Source of the DNA: Caballeronia sp. dw_19
Lineage (GTDB): Bacteria; Pseudomonadota; Gammaproteobacteria; Burkholderiales; Burkholderiaceae
DNA: 64,000 nt
Assembly: GCF_018449515.1 (NCBI RefSeq)
Contig: NZ_JAAVUQ010000001.1
Coordinates: 310,001 to 374,000 of the forward strand
Direction of reading: 5' to 3'
Under the pieces are notes generated by a model. That model ran no database searches and had not been told where the DNA came from. It saw only the letters and a program-made list of their open reading frames with translations. Shown here piece by piece: positions 16,938-25,189 of the stretch; the first letter of the stretch is position 1, and each line of letters starts with the position of its first letter. A program made the translations under genes and the position numbers.

Positions 16938-18284
16938 TCAGCGTGGTTTGGCAAGCCCGGTCAACAATTGCACGAGTGCGTCCGCTTCGTGTTCTGTCGT
17001 CCGCCAGGATGACACGCTGATCCGGAATGCCGGCCGACCTTGCCAGACGGTCGCGCCAAACCAGGCCTCGCCCGACGCCTGGACCGCTTCGCGGGCAGCA
17101 ACCGTGAGTTCATCGGTATGCGCGCGAACCAGAATCTGGTTCAGCGTGACACGGTTCAGTATCTCGAACCCCGCCTGCGCCAGACCCTGTGCAATGCGCC
17201 GCGCGAGCGCGCAGTGCTGGTCCACTAATGAAGCCACGCCTTCACGCCCTAACGTCCGCAATGCGGCCCACACCGGTATGCCGCGAGCCCTTCGCGAAAA
17301 CTCGAGAGTCAGGTTTTTCTGCGCGTCCCTCGCCCCGCTCAAATAGACCGCATCGCTATTCATTGCGGCAGCGAGCGCTTCACTATCGCGGCAGATCGCC
17401 ATCGCGCAGTCATAGGGTGTGTTCAGCCATTTGTGGGCATCGGTTGTCCAGCTATCGGCCCCTTCTATCCCTTTCGTCAGTTCCGCATGCGAGGACGCGC
17501 GTGCCCACAAGCCGAACGCCGCATCCACATGAACCCAGGCGCCGGCAGCCTTGGCCTGCGGAATAAGCACGTCGAATGGATCGAATTCACCCGTGTTGAC
17601 CTCGCCCGCCTGCAAACAAAGGATGGTCATGTCATCGAGTGGCGGCAAGCGTTCCGGGTCCACCTGACCATGATGGTTTACCGGTGCGAACAGTATCTTG
17701 TTCATGCCGAAACCAAGCAGGCGAAGCGCCTTTTTCACGGTGATATGCACAAGCTCGGACACCACGACCTTGACCTCGGGAGCACCTGCCAGTCCGTCGT
17801 TGTCGAAGTCCCAGCCCTTGCGTAAGAGCAGCATGCGGCGCGCGGCAACAAGGCAGCTCAGCGTGCAAGCCGTGGCGCTGGTACCGAACCCCACCGCGCT
17901 TTCGCGAGGCAGGTCCAGCGCCTCGAGCACCCAGCCCGCCGCGACCCGTTCGAGCGTGGCCGCGACCGGAGAGTTGTCGAATGACGACGCGCATTGGTCC
18001 CATGCCAGCATCAGGCGTTCTGCTGCCGCAGCCGCCGGCAGTGCTGCGCCGATCACAAAGCCGAAGTACCGCGGCCCGTTCGACACCACCGTGCCGGGCG
18101 AACCGATATCGTCCAACATCCGTAGCACGTCTTCTGGCGCATACCCGCGTGCCGGTAGCGGCTCGTTGAACGCGGCGAGCGCCTGCAGCGCCGCTTGATC
18201 GGGAAACACGCGTCGTTCCGGGATGGACTCGGTATAGCGTCGGGCGCGATCGTCGGCTTCGGTCAGCAGGGTTATCTCGTTCAT
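16938..18284 (-). CDS. Group II pyridoxal-phosphate-dependent decarboxylase
   Basis: A 448-residue cytosolic PLP enzyme of the group II amino-acid decarboxylase family (DDC/GAD/L-2,4-diaminobutyrate decarboxylase relatives). The cofactor lysine is K285 in SWTTDAHKWLNTPYDC. H180 (SELVHITVKKALRLLG) is the residue stacking on the pyridine ring and D254 (VHVDAAFGLW) binds the pyridine nitrogen. GFGTSATACTLSCLVAAR is the family's nucleotide-like G(T/S)(S/T)A(T/A)A phosphate segment. Length is typical for bacterial forms. The AraC regulator at 18470-19240 lies just upstream on the same strand and may control it. The substrate (aromatic amino acid, aspartate or diaminobutyrate) cannot be settled from the motifs. 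Confidence 0.88.
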   Translation of the reverse strand: MNEITLLTEADDRARRYTESIPERRVFPDQAALQALAAFNEPLPARGYAPEDVLRMLDDIGSPGTVVSNGPRYFGFVIGAALPAAAAAERLMLAWDQCASSFDNSPVAATLERVAAGWVLEALDLPRESAVGFGTSATACTLSCLVAARRMLLLRKGWDFDNDGLAGAPEVKVVVSELVHITVKKALRLLGFGMNKILFAPVNHHGQVDPERLPPLDDMTILCLQAGEVNTGEFDPFDVLIPQAKAAGAWVHVDAAFGLWARASSHAELTKGIEGADSWTTDAHKWLNTPYDCAMAICRDSEALAAAMNSDAVYLSGARDAQKNLTLEFSRRARGIPVWAALRTLGREGVASLVDQHCALARRIAQGLAQAGFEILNRVTLNQILVRAHTDELTVAAREAVQASGEAWFGATVWQGRPAFRISVSSWRTTEHEADALVQLLTGLAKPR

Positions 18285-18469
18285 CTATATTTCCGCCAAA
18301 GTAATAAGTGGTGCGAACAGGATCATGGTTCTTTCGATGTACGTATCGCAATGTCAACCGCCAGAATACCAGCGCAAGCAGGCTTGTGCCGGCGCCGGGC
18401 AAGCAGCCTCCCGGACATTGAAGCCGACGCTTGATCAATACGTTCGATCGTTCGCGGAGCATCCGTCCG

Positions 18470-19240
18470 CTAGACAAGATATTGGGTTGGCGTCACGCCG
18501 AAGGTCCGGCGAAACATGGCAATGAACGCGCTGACGTTTTCATAGCCGAGATCGAGTGCAATAGTCGTGACCGCCGTGCCAGACGCAAGCATCTCTAACG
18601 CCCGCATCAGGCGCGCCCGTTGGCGCCATTCGGAGAAGCTGAACCCCGTCTCGTCGATAAACCGTCGGGTCAACGTCCGTGACGCAACGCCACCCCAGTC
18701 AGCCCACTCTTCCAGGCGGCGGTTATCGGCGAGATCGTCAGCAAGTGCGCGCGCGATCCGCAGCACGCGCACATCACGCGGCATAGGTAAGCCGAAAGCC
18801 TCACGCGGCAACGAGCGAATTTCATCGAGGATGACACCCGCCAGGCGCATCTGCGCCTCATCCAGTGTCTTGCTGTCCCAGCTTGCCGCTCGGTTCACGG
18901 CTTCGCGTAACAGGCCGGAAGTGCGGATCGTGCAAGGCTCATGCGGAAGATCCGTACAGGCGCTCTCGCTGACGTAGACGCTCCAGCCCGCAAACGCACC
19001 GTGTGAACGAAGAGAATGCGCGCGGTTGGGCGGAAGCCAGACTGCATGGATTGCCGGCACGACCCATTGGCTGTCGTCGGTTCCAACGGACAGCAACCCG
19101 CGAACCGCGCCGAAGATCTGGCCACGGGCGTGGCGATGAGTCCCGGTGACACGCGCGACATCGCCGGACAGCTCGACAGCGAACAGGATCGGGCCATCGG
19201 CCGAATGAATTTTTGCGGAATCGAGAAGCGGAGCGGACAT
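18470..19240 (-). CDS. AraC-family transcriptional regulator with N-terminal cupin
   Basis: About 256 residues. N-terminal cupin-like domain: the THRHARGQIFGAVRGLLSV stretch, with the HxH...Q pattern, and AVWLPPNRAHSLRSHG. C-terminal double helix-turn-helix: RLEEWADWGGVASRTLTRRF, then ALEMLASGTAVTTIALDLGYE, NVSAFIAMFRRTFGVTPTQYL, the classical AraC signature. The ATG at 19240 fits the family N-terminus better than the longer open frame; GAGGG lies about 10 bases before it. This is the one-component type seen beside metabolic or efflux genes. Its closest same-strand neighbour is the PLP decarboxylase 185 bases downstream, the probable target. Confidence 0.88.
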   Translation of the reverse strand: MSAPLLDSAKIHSADGPILFAVELSGDVARVTGTHRHARGQIFGAVRGLLSVGTDDSQWVVPAIHAVWLPPNRAHSLRSHGAFAGWSVYVSESACTDLPHEPCTIRTSGLLREAVNRAASWDSKTLDEAQMRLAGVILDEIRSLPREAFGLPMPRDVRVLRIARALADDLADNRRLEEWADWGGVASRTLTRRFIDETGFSFSEWRQRARLMRALEMLASGTAVTTIALDLGYENVSAFIAMFRRTFGVTPTQYLV

Positions 19241-19398
19241 GACCGGGAAACCCTCTGGAACGGCTTTTATACCGCAGCGCAGAGTGTCCGCACAACATAA
19301 AAATCCCAGCATCGTGCGGCGGGTTGAACGCGCAAGTCATCCGATCCGAATGGGCCTGCGATCCGCCCGGTTTTGCCGCAATGGCCAGCCCCCGGCTT

Positions 19399-22119
19399 CT
19401 ACCTCTGCCAGGGAGCGCCCGACGCGGACGCTGCCTTGCCATACTGCTGTGACGCTTTTCGCACTATGGCGATATCGATCTCGCCGTCGTCGGCCAACGC
19501 TTTCAAGGCTGCGATCACAATGGATGCGCGATCCACCTCAAAAAACTCGCGCAGCGCCTGACGGGTGTCGCTACGGCCGAAACCGTCGGTGCCAAGCGTC
19601 ACGTAGCGACGCGGCACGTAAGCGCGGATCAGTTCGGGCACGGCGCGAACATAGTCCGTTGCCGCGATCACCGGGCCGCGCGACGCGCCAAGCATCGTGC
19701 CCACATACGGCGCAGGGGCTGTCTCGCCGAGCCGTGAAAGTCTTTCGGATACCATACCGTCTCGCTGCAACTCCGTGAAGCTCGTCACGCTCCATACCGC
19801 CGCTTCAATGCCCCACTCGTCGCGCAACATCCGCTGCGCCGCGATCACCTCACCGAGAATCGCGCCGGCACCGAGCAACTGCACCTGCGCCGTAGCGTCC
19901 GGTTCCGTCGCAAGCGGATACATGCCCTTGAGAATGCCCTCGCGCAGCGTCTCGAGATCGCCACCGGGCACCGATGGCTGCGCGTAATTCTCGTTCATCA
20001 CGGTGACGTAATAGAACACGTCGTGCTGGCGCTCGACCATCTCGCGCATGCCTTCATCGACGATAGCCGCGACTTCATAGGCGAACGCGGGATCGTATGC
20101 ACGGCAGTTCGGTATCGTCGATGCCACGAGATGGCTGCTGCCATCCTGATGCTGCAGACCCTCACCGCCAAGCGTCGTTTTGCCCGCGGTCGCGCCGATC
20201 AGGAAACCGCGGGCGCGCTGGTCCGCCGCCGCCCAGATGATGTCGCCGATACGCTGGAAGCCGAACATCGAGTAATAGATGTAGAACGGCAGCATGGGCA
20301 GATCGTGCACGCTGTACGACGTCGCCGCGGCGATCCATGACGACATCGCGCCCGCTTCTGAAATGCCCTCTTCGAGAATCTGTCCCTTGGTGTCCTCGCG
20401 GTAATAGAGCATGGAACCGAGATCTTCCGGCTCATACAACTGCCCGAGCGGTGAATAGATGCCAACCTGCCGGAACATGTTCGCCATGCCGAAGGTGCGC
20501 GCCTCATCGGCAACCACCGGCACCACGCGAGGCCCAAGCGTTGCGTCCTTCATCAGCGTGCCGAACATGCGCACGATCGCCATGGTGGTCGACATTTCCT
20601 TGCCTGCCGCATCGATTGCGAACTGGCCCCAGGTAGTAATCGAAGGGACGATCAGCCCCTTCGACGCCGCTCTCCGCCTTCTGGGCAGATAGCCTCCAAC
20701 GCCTGCGCGTCGTGCGTGCAGGTACTGCATCTCCGGACTGTTTTCCGCAGGTTTATAGAACTTGACCGCCTCGACATCGGCGTCCGACAGCGGCAGGCGA
20801 AAGCGATCGCGAAACGCCTTGAGGTCGTCGAAGCCAAGCTTCTTTTGCTGGTGCGTCGTCATTCTTCCCTGGCCCGACGTCCCCATGCCGAAGCCCTTCA
20901 TCGTCTTGGCGAGGATCACCGTCGGCTGGCCCTGATGACCGAGCGCCTTCGCGTAAGCCGCGTGGAGTTTGCGTACGTCGTGACCGCCGCGACGCAGGCC
21001 GTCGATATCCTCGTCGCTCAGATGCGAAGCCAATGCGGCAAGCTCGGGATTCTGGCCAAAGAAACGCTCGCGGTTATACCCGCCGTCGTTCGCCGAGAAA
21101 GTCTGGAACTGACCATCGACCGTATGCGCGAATGCACGCAGCAACGCGTTCGTCTGGTCGCGTGCAAAGAGCGCATCCCAATCGGAGCCCCACAAGACCT
21201 TGATCACGTTCCAGCCCGCACCAATGAACTGCGCTTCGAGCTCATCGATAATGCGGCCGTTGCTTCGCACCGGACCGTCGAGCCGCTGCAGGTTGCAATT
21301 GATGACGAACACGAGGTTGTCGAGTTGCTCGCGCGCAGCCAGCGACAGCGCGCCGATCGATTCCGGCTCATCCATCTCGCCGTCACCAAAGAAGCCCCAC
21401 ACCTTGCGGTCCTGCGTCTTTGCAAGGCCACGGTTTTGCAGGTAGCGCATGAAGCGCGCTTGATAGATCGAGTTGATCGGACCGATGCCCATCGAGCCCG
21501 TGGGGAACTGCCAGAAATCCGGCATGAGCCACGGATGCGGATACGAACACAGCCCGGGTCCGACTATCTCCTGCCGATAGTGCTGCAAATGCTCTTCGCC
21601 AAGAAAGCCTTCAAGGAACGCGCGGGCATAAACGCCCGGCGATGAATGGGGCTGGAAATACACGAGATCTGCCCCCGTGCCTTCGCCCGCATCCGGCGCA
21701 GCAGCGCGGAAGAAATGGTTGAAACCCACTTCGAAGAGATCGGCCGCGGAGGCATAGCTCGCAATATGGCCGCCGAGTTCGCCGTAAGCCTTGTTCGCGC
21801 GCACGACCATCGCGAGCGCATTCCAGCGCAACGCAGCCGCGAGCTTTTCCTCTATCTCCAGATTGCCCGGATAACGCGGCTGCTCTGCAACAGGAATGGT
21901 GTTGATATATGGCGTGACACGCGCCCGCGACGACTCGATACCCAGCGACAGCGCATGCTCGGCCAGCCGGTCATAAAGATATTGCGCGCGGTCGCGGCCA
22001 ACGTGTTCGGTGACTGCGTCCAGCGCCTCCAGCCATTCGGCGGTTTCCTCGGGATCGGTGTCTTCGCGACCTCGGGCTATCGACAGAATCTGTTCGCTTC
22101 CGCTGGATAAATCGGTCAT
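19399..22119 (-). CDS. Homodimeric 2-oxoacid dehydrogenase E1 (AceE/MdeB-like)
   Basis: About 906 residues, a thiamine-diphosphate E1 of the homodimeric pyruvate dehydrogenase type. The ThDP motif is FFGDGEMDEPES...NCNLQ; other AceE landmarks are the HPWLMPDFWQFPTGSMGIGPI region, KTMKGFGMG, GEGLQHQDGSSH and VTSFTELQRDG. ATG at 22119 is preceded by GGAG at suitable distance and gives a standard N-terminus. No E2 or E3 gene is adjacent, so it is not part of an aceEF operon. The next gene, divergent, is an Lrp-type regulator. Established: Pseudomonas putida mdeB, an AceE-like 2-ketobutyrate dehydrogenase, is controlled by the Lrp-type MdeR. The same arrangement here suggests a 2-ketobutyrate or branched oxoacid role, but no methionine gamma-lyase gene (mdeA) is nearby. 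Confidence 0.85.
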   Translation of the reverse strand: MTDLSSGSEQILSIARGREDTDPEETAEWLEALDAVTEHVGRDRAQYLYDRLAEHALSLGIESSRARVTPYINTIPVAEQPRYPGNLEIEEKLAAALRWNALAMVVRANKAYGELGGHIASYASAADLFEVGFNHFFRAAAPDAGEGTGADLVYFQPHSSPGVYARAFLEGFLGEEHLQHYRQEIVGPGLCSYPHPWLMPDFWQFPTGSMGIGPINSIYQARFMRYLQNRGLAKTQDRKVWGFFGDGEMDEPESIGALSLAAREQLDNLVFVINCNLQRLDGPVRSNGRIIDELEAQFIGAGWNVIKVLWGSDWDALFARDQTNALLRAFAHTVDGQFQTFSANDGGYNRERFFGQNPELAALASHLSDEDIDGLRRGGHDVRKLHAAYAKALGHQGQPTVILAKTMKGFGMGTSGQGRMTTHQQKKLGFDDLKAFRDRFRLPLSDADVEAVKFYKPAENSPEMQYLHARRAGVGGYLPRRRRAASKGLIVPSITTWGQFAIDAAGKEMSTTMAIVRMFGTLMKDATLGPRVVPVVADEARTFGMANMFRQVGIYSPLGQLYEPEDLGSMLYYREDTKGQILEEGISEAGAMSSWIAAATSYSVHDLPMLPFYIYYSMFGFQRIGDIIWAAADQRARGFLIGATAGKTTLGGEGLQHQDGSSHLVASTIPNCRAYDPAFAYEVAAIVDEGMREMVERQHDVFYYVTVMNENYAQPSVPGGDLETLREGILKGMYPLATEPDATAQVQLLGAGAILGEVIAAQRMLRDEWGIEAAVWSVTSFTELQRDGMVSERLSRLGETAPAPYVGTMLGASRGPVIAATDYVRAVPELIRAYVPRRYVTLGTDGFGRSDTRQALREFFEVDRASIVIAALKALADDGEIDIAIVRKASQQYGKAASASGAPWQR

Positions 22120-22271
22120 GGCACGGCTCCGCATTGAATGGGGGAATAGCGTTGGCATTGCAATACAGCTTAACTATTGCGCCGCAGAATGTGCCTCTCA
22201 TTTGCTTTTAATCAGGCTCCGGGATAGTGTATTTATTCCGCGTACGCCCCCTTCTCCAGAATATTCGAGCT
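22120..22271. promoter_or_regulatory. Divergent promoter region, E1 / Lrp regulator
   Basis: 152 bases separate the two start codons and must hold both promoters. The region is relatively AT-rich (ATTGCAATACAGC near 22157, TTAACTATTGCG, TTTGCTTTTAATC), as usual for Lrp-type binding sites, but no clear dyad was picked out. Confidence 0.4.
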
Positions 22272-22802
22272 ATGACGACATCGCCTAAACGCCTGGACCG
22301 TATCGACATCGGCATCCTGAACCAGTTGCAGCAGAATGCGCGCATCACTAATTCGGAACTGGCGCAGGCAGTAAATCTGTCGCAGACGCCTTGTTTTAAC
22401 CGCGTGCGGGCGCTCGAAAAATTGGGACTGTTCAAACAGCAGGTCACGTTGCTGAACCCCGAACCGCTTGGGCTTCGGATCAACGTGTTCATCCAGGTCA
22501 GCCTGACGAAACAGGATGAAGACGCGCTGCGGCGTTTCGAAGAAGCGATCGGCGAGCGGCCTGAGGTCATGGAGTGTTACCTGATGACCGGCGACGCCGA
22601 CTACCTGCTGCGCGTCGTGATGCCGGACATCCAGTCTCTGCAACGCTTCATCATTGAACGGCTGACAAAGATCCCGGGCATCTCGAACATCCGATCAAGC
22701 TTCGCGCTCAAGCAGGTGCGGTATAAGACGGCGTTGCCGCTGCCGCTGTCCGGCTTGACGTTGCACGACCCGGACGAGAACGCGGATATGGAGTGGAGTT
22801 AA
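22272..22802 (+). CDS. Lrp/AsnC-family transcriptional regulator
   Basis: A 176-residue feast/famine regulator. N-terminal helix-turn-helix: [21 protein letters not shown], then [24 protein letters not shown] (residues ~7-50). The remainder is the RAM/AsnC ligand and oligomerisation domain ([67 protein letters not shown]), complete. It is divergent from the AceE/MdeB-like E1, the classic relation of a Lrp-type regulator and its amino-acid catabolic target, comparable to MdeR. The ATG at 22272 has a poor ribosome-binding site, but the homologous N-terminus begins here; the longer open frame is not expected to be real. Confidence 0.9.
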   Translation: MTTSPKRLDRIDIGILNQLQQNARITNSELAQAVNLSQTPCFNRVRALEKLGLFKQQVTLLNPEPLGLRINVFIQVSLTKQDEDALRRFEEAIGERPEVMECYLMTGDADYLLRVVMPDIQSLQRFIIERLTKIPGISNIRSSFALKQVRYKTALPLPLSGLTLHDPDENADMEWS

Positions 22803-22924
22803 TGGGGTTTATGGCTCGTTGAACAAGTCCCGTTGGCGTGGAAAGCGTATCGAATGGCTGTACGCCGCAGCGCGTGCGCTTGCCGCTCGCTAAAGTGGAG
22901 AGGTCAACCACACACCAGGAGTAC

Positions 22925-23179
22925 ATGATGCGCGCTGCAGATATTCTTCCCGATCACCTCGACGACGGCACGTTCAACGGCGTCTCCGTTCGCAAAGGCA
23001 CCGTCGGTGCGTTCCTCGCTAACGCGCGAGTCTGGGCCAATCCCTTGACGTCCGCGAACGAGCGTACAACGGCGGAAAACGATATTGTCGATGCCCTGCC
23101 CGCATTACGCGCGCTTGGCTTGTTCGATTTGCTGGAGATCCGCGACGCCGGTTTGCGGGTGCTGGTCGACTCGCACTAG
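22925..23179 (+). CDS. Small conserved-looking hypothetical protein
   Basis: An 84-residue protein, not recognised. AGGAG just ahead of the first of two ATGs (22925/22928) is a strong ribosome-binding site, and the composition is that of a real gene. Landmarks: DGTFNGVSVRKGTVGAFL, then a predicted helix ending VDALPALRALGLFDLLEIRD. The pattern of a short beta segment then helices suggests a small alpha/beta cytosolic protein; there is no signal peptide or membrane helix. The upstream 80 residues of open frame are disregarded because the ribosome-binding site decides the start. Confidence 0.65.
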   Translation: MMRAADILPDHLDDGTFNGVSVRKGTVGAFLANARVWANPLTSANERTTAENDIVDALPALRALGLFDLLEIRDAGLRVLVDSH

Positions 23180-23180
23180 C

Positions 23181-23330
23181 TCATCGAACCCGCAGGAAGT
23201 CCCGCGGCGACATTCCGGACGCCGCGCGAAAACGCCGGCTGAAATGCGCGGGATGGTCGAATCCATTTCGATAAGCTATCCTCTCTATCGACAACGATGC
23301 CCAGATCGGACTAGCCAGGTCATCGCGGCA
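23181..23330 (-). pseudogene. C-terminal remnant of an AraC-family regulator
   Basis: About 49 residues on the reverse strand match the last helix-turn-helix of AraC proteins: CRDDLASP, SIERIAYRNGFDHPAHFSRR and FRAASGMSPRDF. This corresponds to the usual SIxEIAxxxGFxDxAHFSRxFRxxxGxSPRxFR. The preceding residues are unrelated, and the first helix-turn-helix and the sensory domain are missing. It abuts the stop of the small gene before it. Read as a truncated gene. Confidence 0.6.
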
Positions 23331-23500
23331 GCCGAGATGAAAACATAAGGCCAACGAGCGCGAGGAGTGGCGGACATGGGGACTCTGCCGATCTAGTTTC
23401 GATGCGGCCGGCATCAATTTTGGCCAGTCAACGCGCTTGTCCGTAAGTGAACCGATCTCCTGCCCTCAGGTGAAGTGCCCACGACCCTCCCCTCGAACCA

Positions 23501-23560
23501 TTTAATACAAAATTAATTCAATTAACTTTCATTTACTTTAATTTATCAGCTTAATCGAAA
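23501..23560. other. AT-rich stretch in the region before the MFS gene
   Basis: Within the 435-base stretch between the AraC remnant and the MFS start, these 60 bases are strikingly AT-rich against a ~60% GC background, with short inverted elements (TTAATTCAATTAA). It may be the MFS promoter region or a site bound by an H-NS-type silencer. No gene is seen in 23331-23765. Confidence 0.35.
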
Positions 23561-23765
23561 GCTATCCGATGATGCGGTGCACCGCAAACACCAAATCATA
23601 CCGGGGTTAATACCAATTTGGCCGATCGTTGCGAGCATCGAATTAAACAGCGGCGTACACTCCAACCTGCCGACACCAGCCGAGCGCCTTATTCGGCGCG
23701 GCGCAGAGAAGAGCTCGGTCACGTCGTCATGGTTAATCAATTACGCGAATGGGGAGATTACGGTA

Positions 23766-24992
23766 ATGAGCTGGACGCGAGAACAAAGAAACGTGACGAT
23801 TGCGGCCTATTTAGGCTGGACACTCGATGCCTTCGATTTCTTTCTAATGGTTTTCATATTGAAAGACATCGCCACGGAATTCAATACGAAGATTCCGGCG
23901 GTCGCTTTTGGCATTACCCTGACGCTCGCAATGCGCCCTCTCGGAGCGCTGATCTTCGGCCGTCTCGCCGACAAATATGGCCGGCGTCCAACGCTAATGG
24001 TCAATATCGCGATCTATTCGCTGCTGGAACTGCTGTCGGGTTTCTCGCCGAATCTCTTTACGCTGCTCGTGTTGCGCTCGCTGTTCGGTATTGCGATGGG
24101 CGGTGAATGGGGCGTGGGTTCAGCCCTTACGATGGAAACCGTGCCGACCAAAGCGCGTGGCTTTGTATCGGGCCTCTTGCAAGCGGGTTATCCGAGCGGG
24201 TATCTGCTGGCTTCAATTGTGTTCGGCGTCGCGTATCAGTACGTCGGCTGGCGCGGGATGTTTTTTATCGGCGTGGCTCCCGCGCTGCTGGTTTTATATG
24301 TGCGCGCGCACGTGCCTGAGTCGCCGGCATGGAAGGCCATGGAGAAGCGGCCACGCCCCGGCTTGCTGAAGACGCTCAGGCAGAACTGGCAATTGTCCAT
24401 CTATGCAATTGTCTTGATGACCGCGTTTAACTTCTTCTCGCACGGCACCCAGGATCTTTATCCGACTTTCTTGCGCGAACAGCATCACTTCGATCCACAC
24501 ACGGTTGCGCTCATTACCATTGTTCTGAATATCGGGGCGATCTGTGGCGGGCTGTTCTTCGGATCCATGTCGGAGAAAATCGGGCGCCGCTGGGCAATCT
24601 TTATTGCCTCTTTAATCGCGTTGCCGGTATTGCCGCTCTGGGCGTTCTCAAGTGGCCCGGTAGCGCTCGCCGCCGGAGCTTTTCTGATGCAGATCTCTGT
24701 TCAAGGGGCCTGGGGAGTGATCCCGGTACATCTGAACGAGATTTCGCCCGATGAGATTCGCGCCACGTTTCCCGGACTCATTTATCAGTTGGGCAATCTG
24801 CTGGCTTCGGTCAATGCCACCATGCAGGCGTCTATCGCCATCAAGAACGGTAATAACTATGGACTCGCCATGGCGCTGGTCGGCGGCACGGTCGCCGTGG
24901 TGATTGCGGCGCTTATTTTCTTTAGCCGCGAGCGACGAGGCATCGACATGACCGAGTCGGCCCAGCATGTCGGGGCGACGAGTTCGGTTTAA
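23766..24992 (+). CDS. MFS transporter, SHS family (JEN-like monocarboxylate type)
   Basis: A 408-residue, 12-helix inner-membrane carrier. The opening NVTIAAYLGWTLDAFDFFLM is the typical SHS (sialate:H+ symporter / Jen1 lactate) family helix 1 with its D-A-F-D-F-F. Loop 2-3 reads GRLADKYGRRPTLMVNI (MFS motif A), and helix 4 is RSLFGIAMGGEWGVGSAL. The second half repeats a motif-A-like EKIGRRWAIF. Substrates in this family include lactate, pyruvate and related short carboxylates. The ATG at 23766 has GGGGAG eight bases upstream; earlier open-frame sequence is not conserved-looking. Given the nearby oxoacid dehydrogenase E1, a pyruvate/lactate or 2-ketobutyrate uptake role is conceivable. A strong terminator follows. 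Confidence 0.85.
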   Translation: MSWTREQRNVTIAAYLGWTLDAFDFFLMVFILKDIATEFNTKIPAVAFGITLTLAMRPLGALIFGRLADKYGRRPTLMVNIAIYSLLELLSGFSPNLFTLLVLRSLFGIAMGGEWGVGSALTMETVPTKARGFVSGLLQAGYPSGYLLASIVFGVAYQYVGWRGMFFIGVAPALLVLYVRAHVPESPAWKAMEKRPRPGLLKTLRQNWQLSIYAIVLMTAFNFFSHGTQDLYPTFLREQHHFDPHTVALITIVLNIGAICGGLFFGSMSEKIGRRWAIFIASLIALPVLPLWAFSSGPVALAAGAFLMQISVQGAWGVIPVHLNEISPDEIRATFPGLIYQLGNLLASVNATMQASIAIKNGNNYGLAMALVGGTVAVVIAALIFFSRERRGIDMTESAQHVGATSSV

Positions 24993-25007
24993 GGGTTTTT
25001 ATCCAAC

Positions 25008-25035
25008 GGGGACGCATTTGCGTCCCCATTTTCCT
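25008..25035 (+). terminator. Rho-independent terminator after the MFS gene
   Basis: GGGGACGC-ATTT-GCGTCCCC is a perfect 8-bp GC-rich stem with a 4-base loop, followed by ATTTTCC. It begins 16 bases after the MFS stop. Confidence 0.75.
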
Positions 25036-25138
25036 CACTCGATTCACATCTCTTCCTCACCCTCTCTCGCACGACCGTTCTCGTTCTAGAGAGCGCGCTC
25101 CACAAAATGGCTTGTTGATCTCACCAAAGCTTTTTATC

Positions 25139-25164
25139 TTGATTAGAACGCCCGTTTTAATCAA
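25139..25164. promoter_or_regulatory. 26-bp dyad operator upstream of the fatty-acid-type TetR gene
   Basis: TTGATTAGAACG-CC-CGTTTTAATCAA: two 12-base arms that differ from perfect symmetry at one position, 26 bases before the TetR start. It is flanked on both sides by near-copies of AAAGCTTTT(T/A)ATC (25126-25137 and 25163-25175). Inference: an operator for the adjacent TetR-type regulator, likely autoregulatory, by analogy with PsrA/FadR-type regulators of fatty-acid oxidation. Confidence 0.6.
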
Positions 25165-25189
25165 AAGCTTTTAATCGATAATTGCCACC

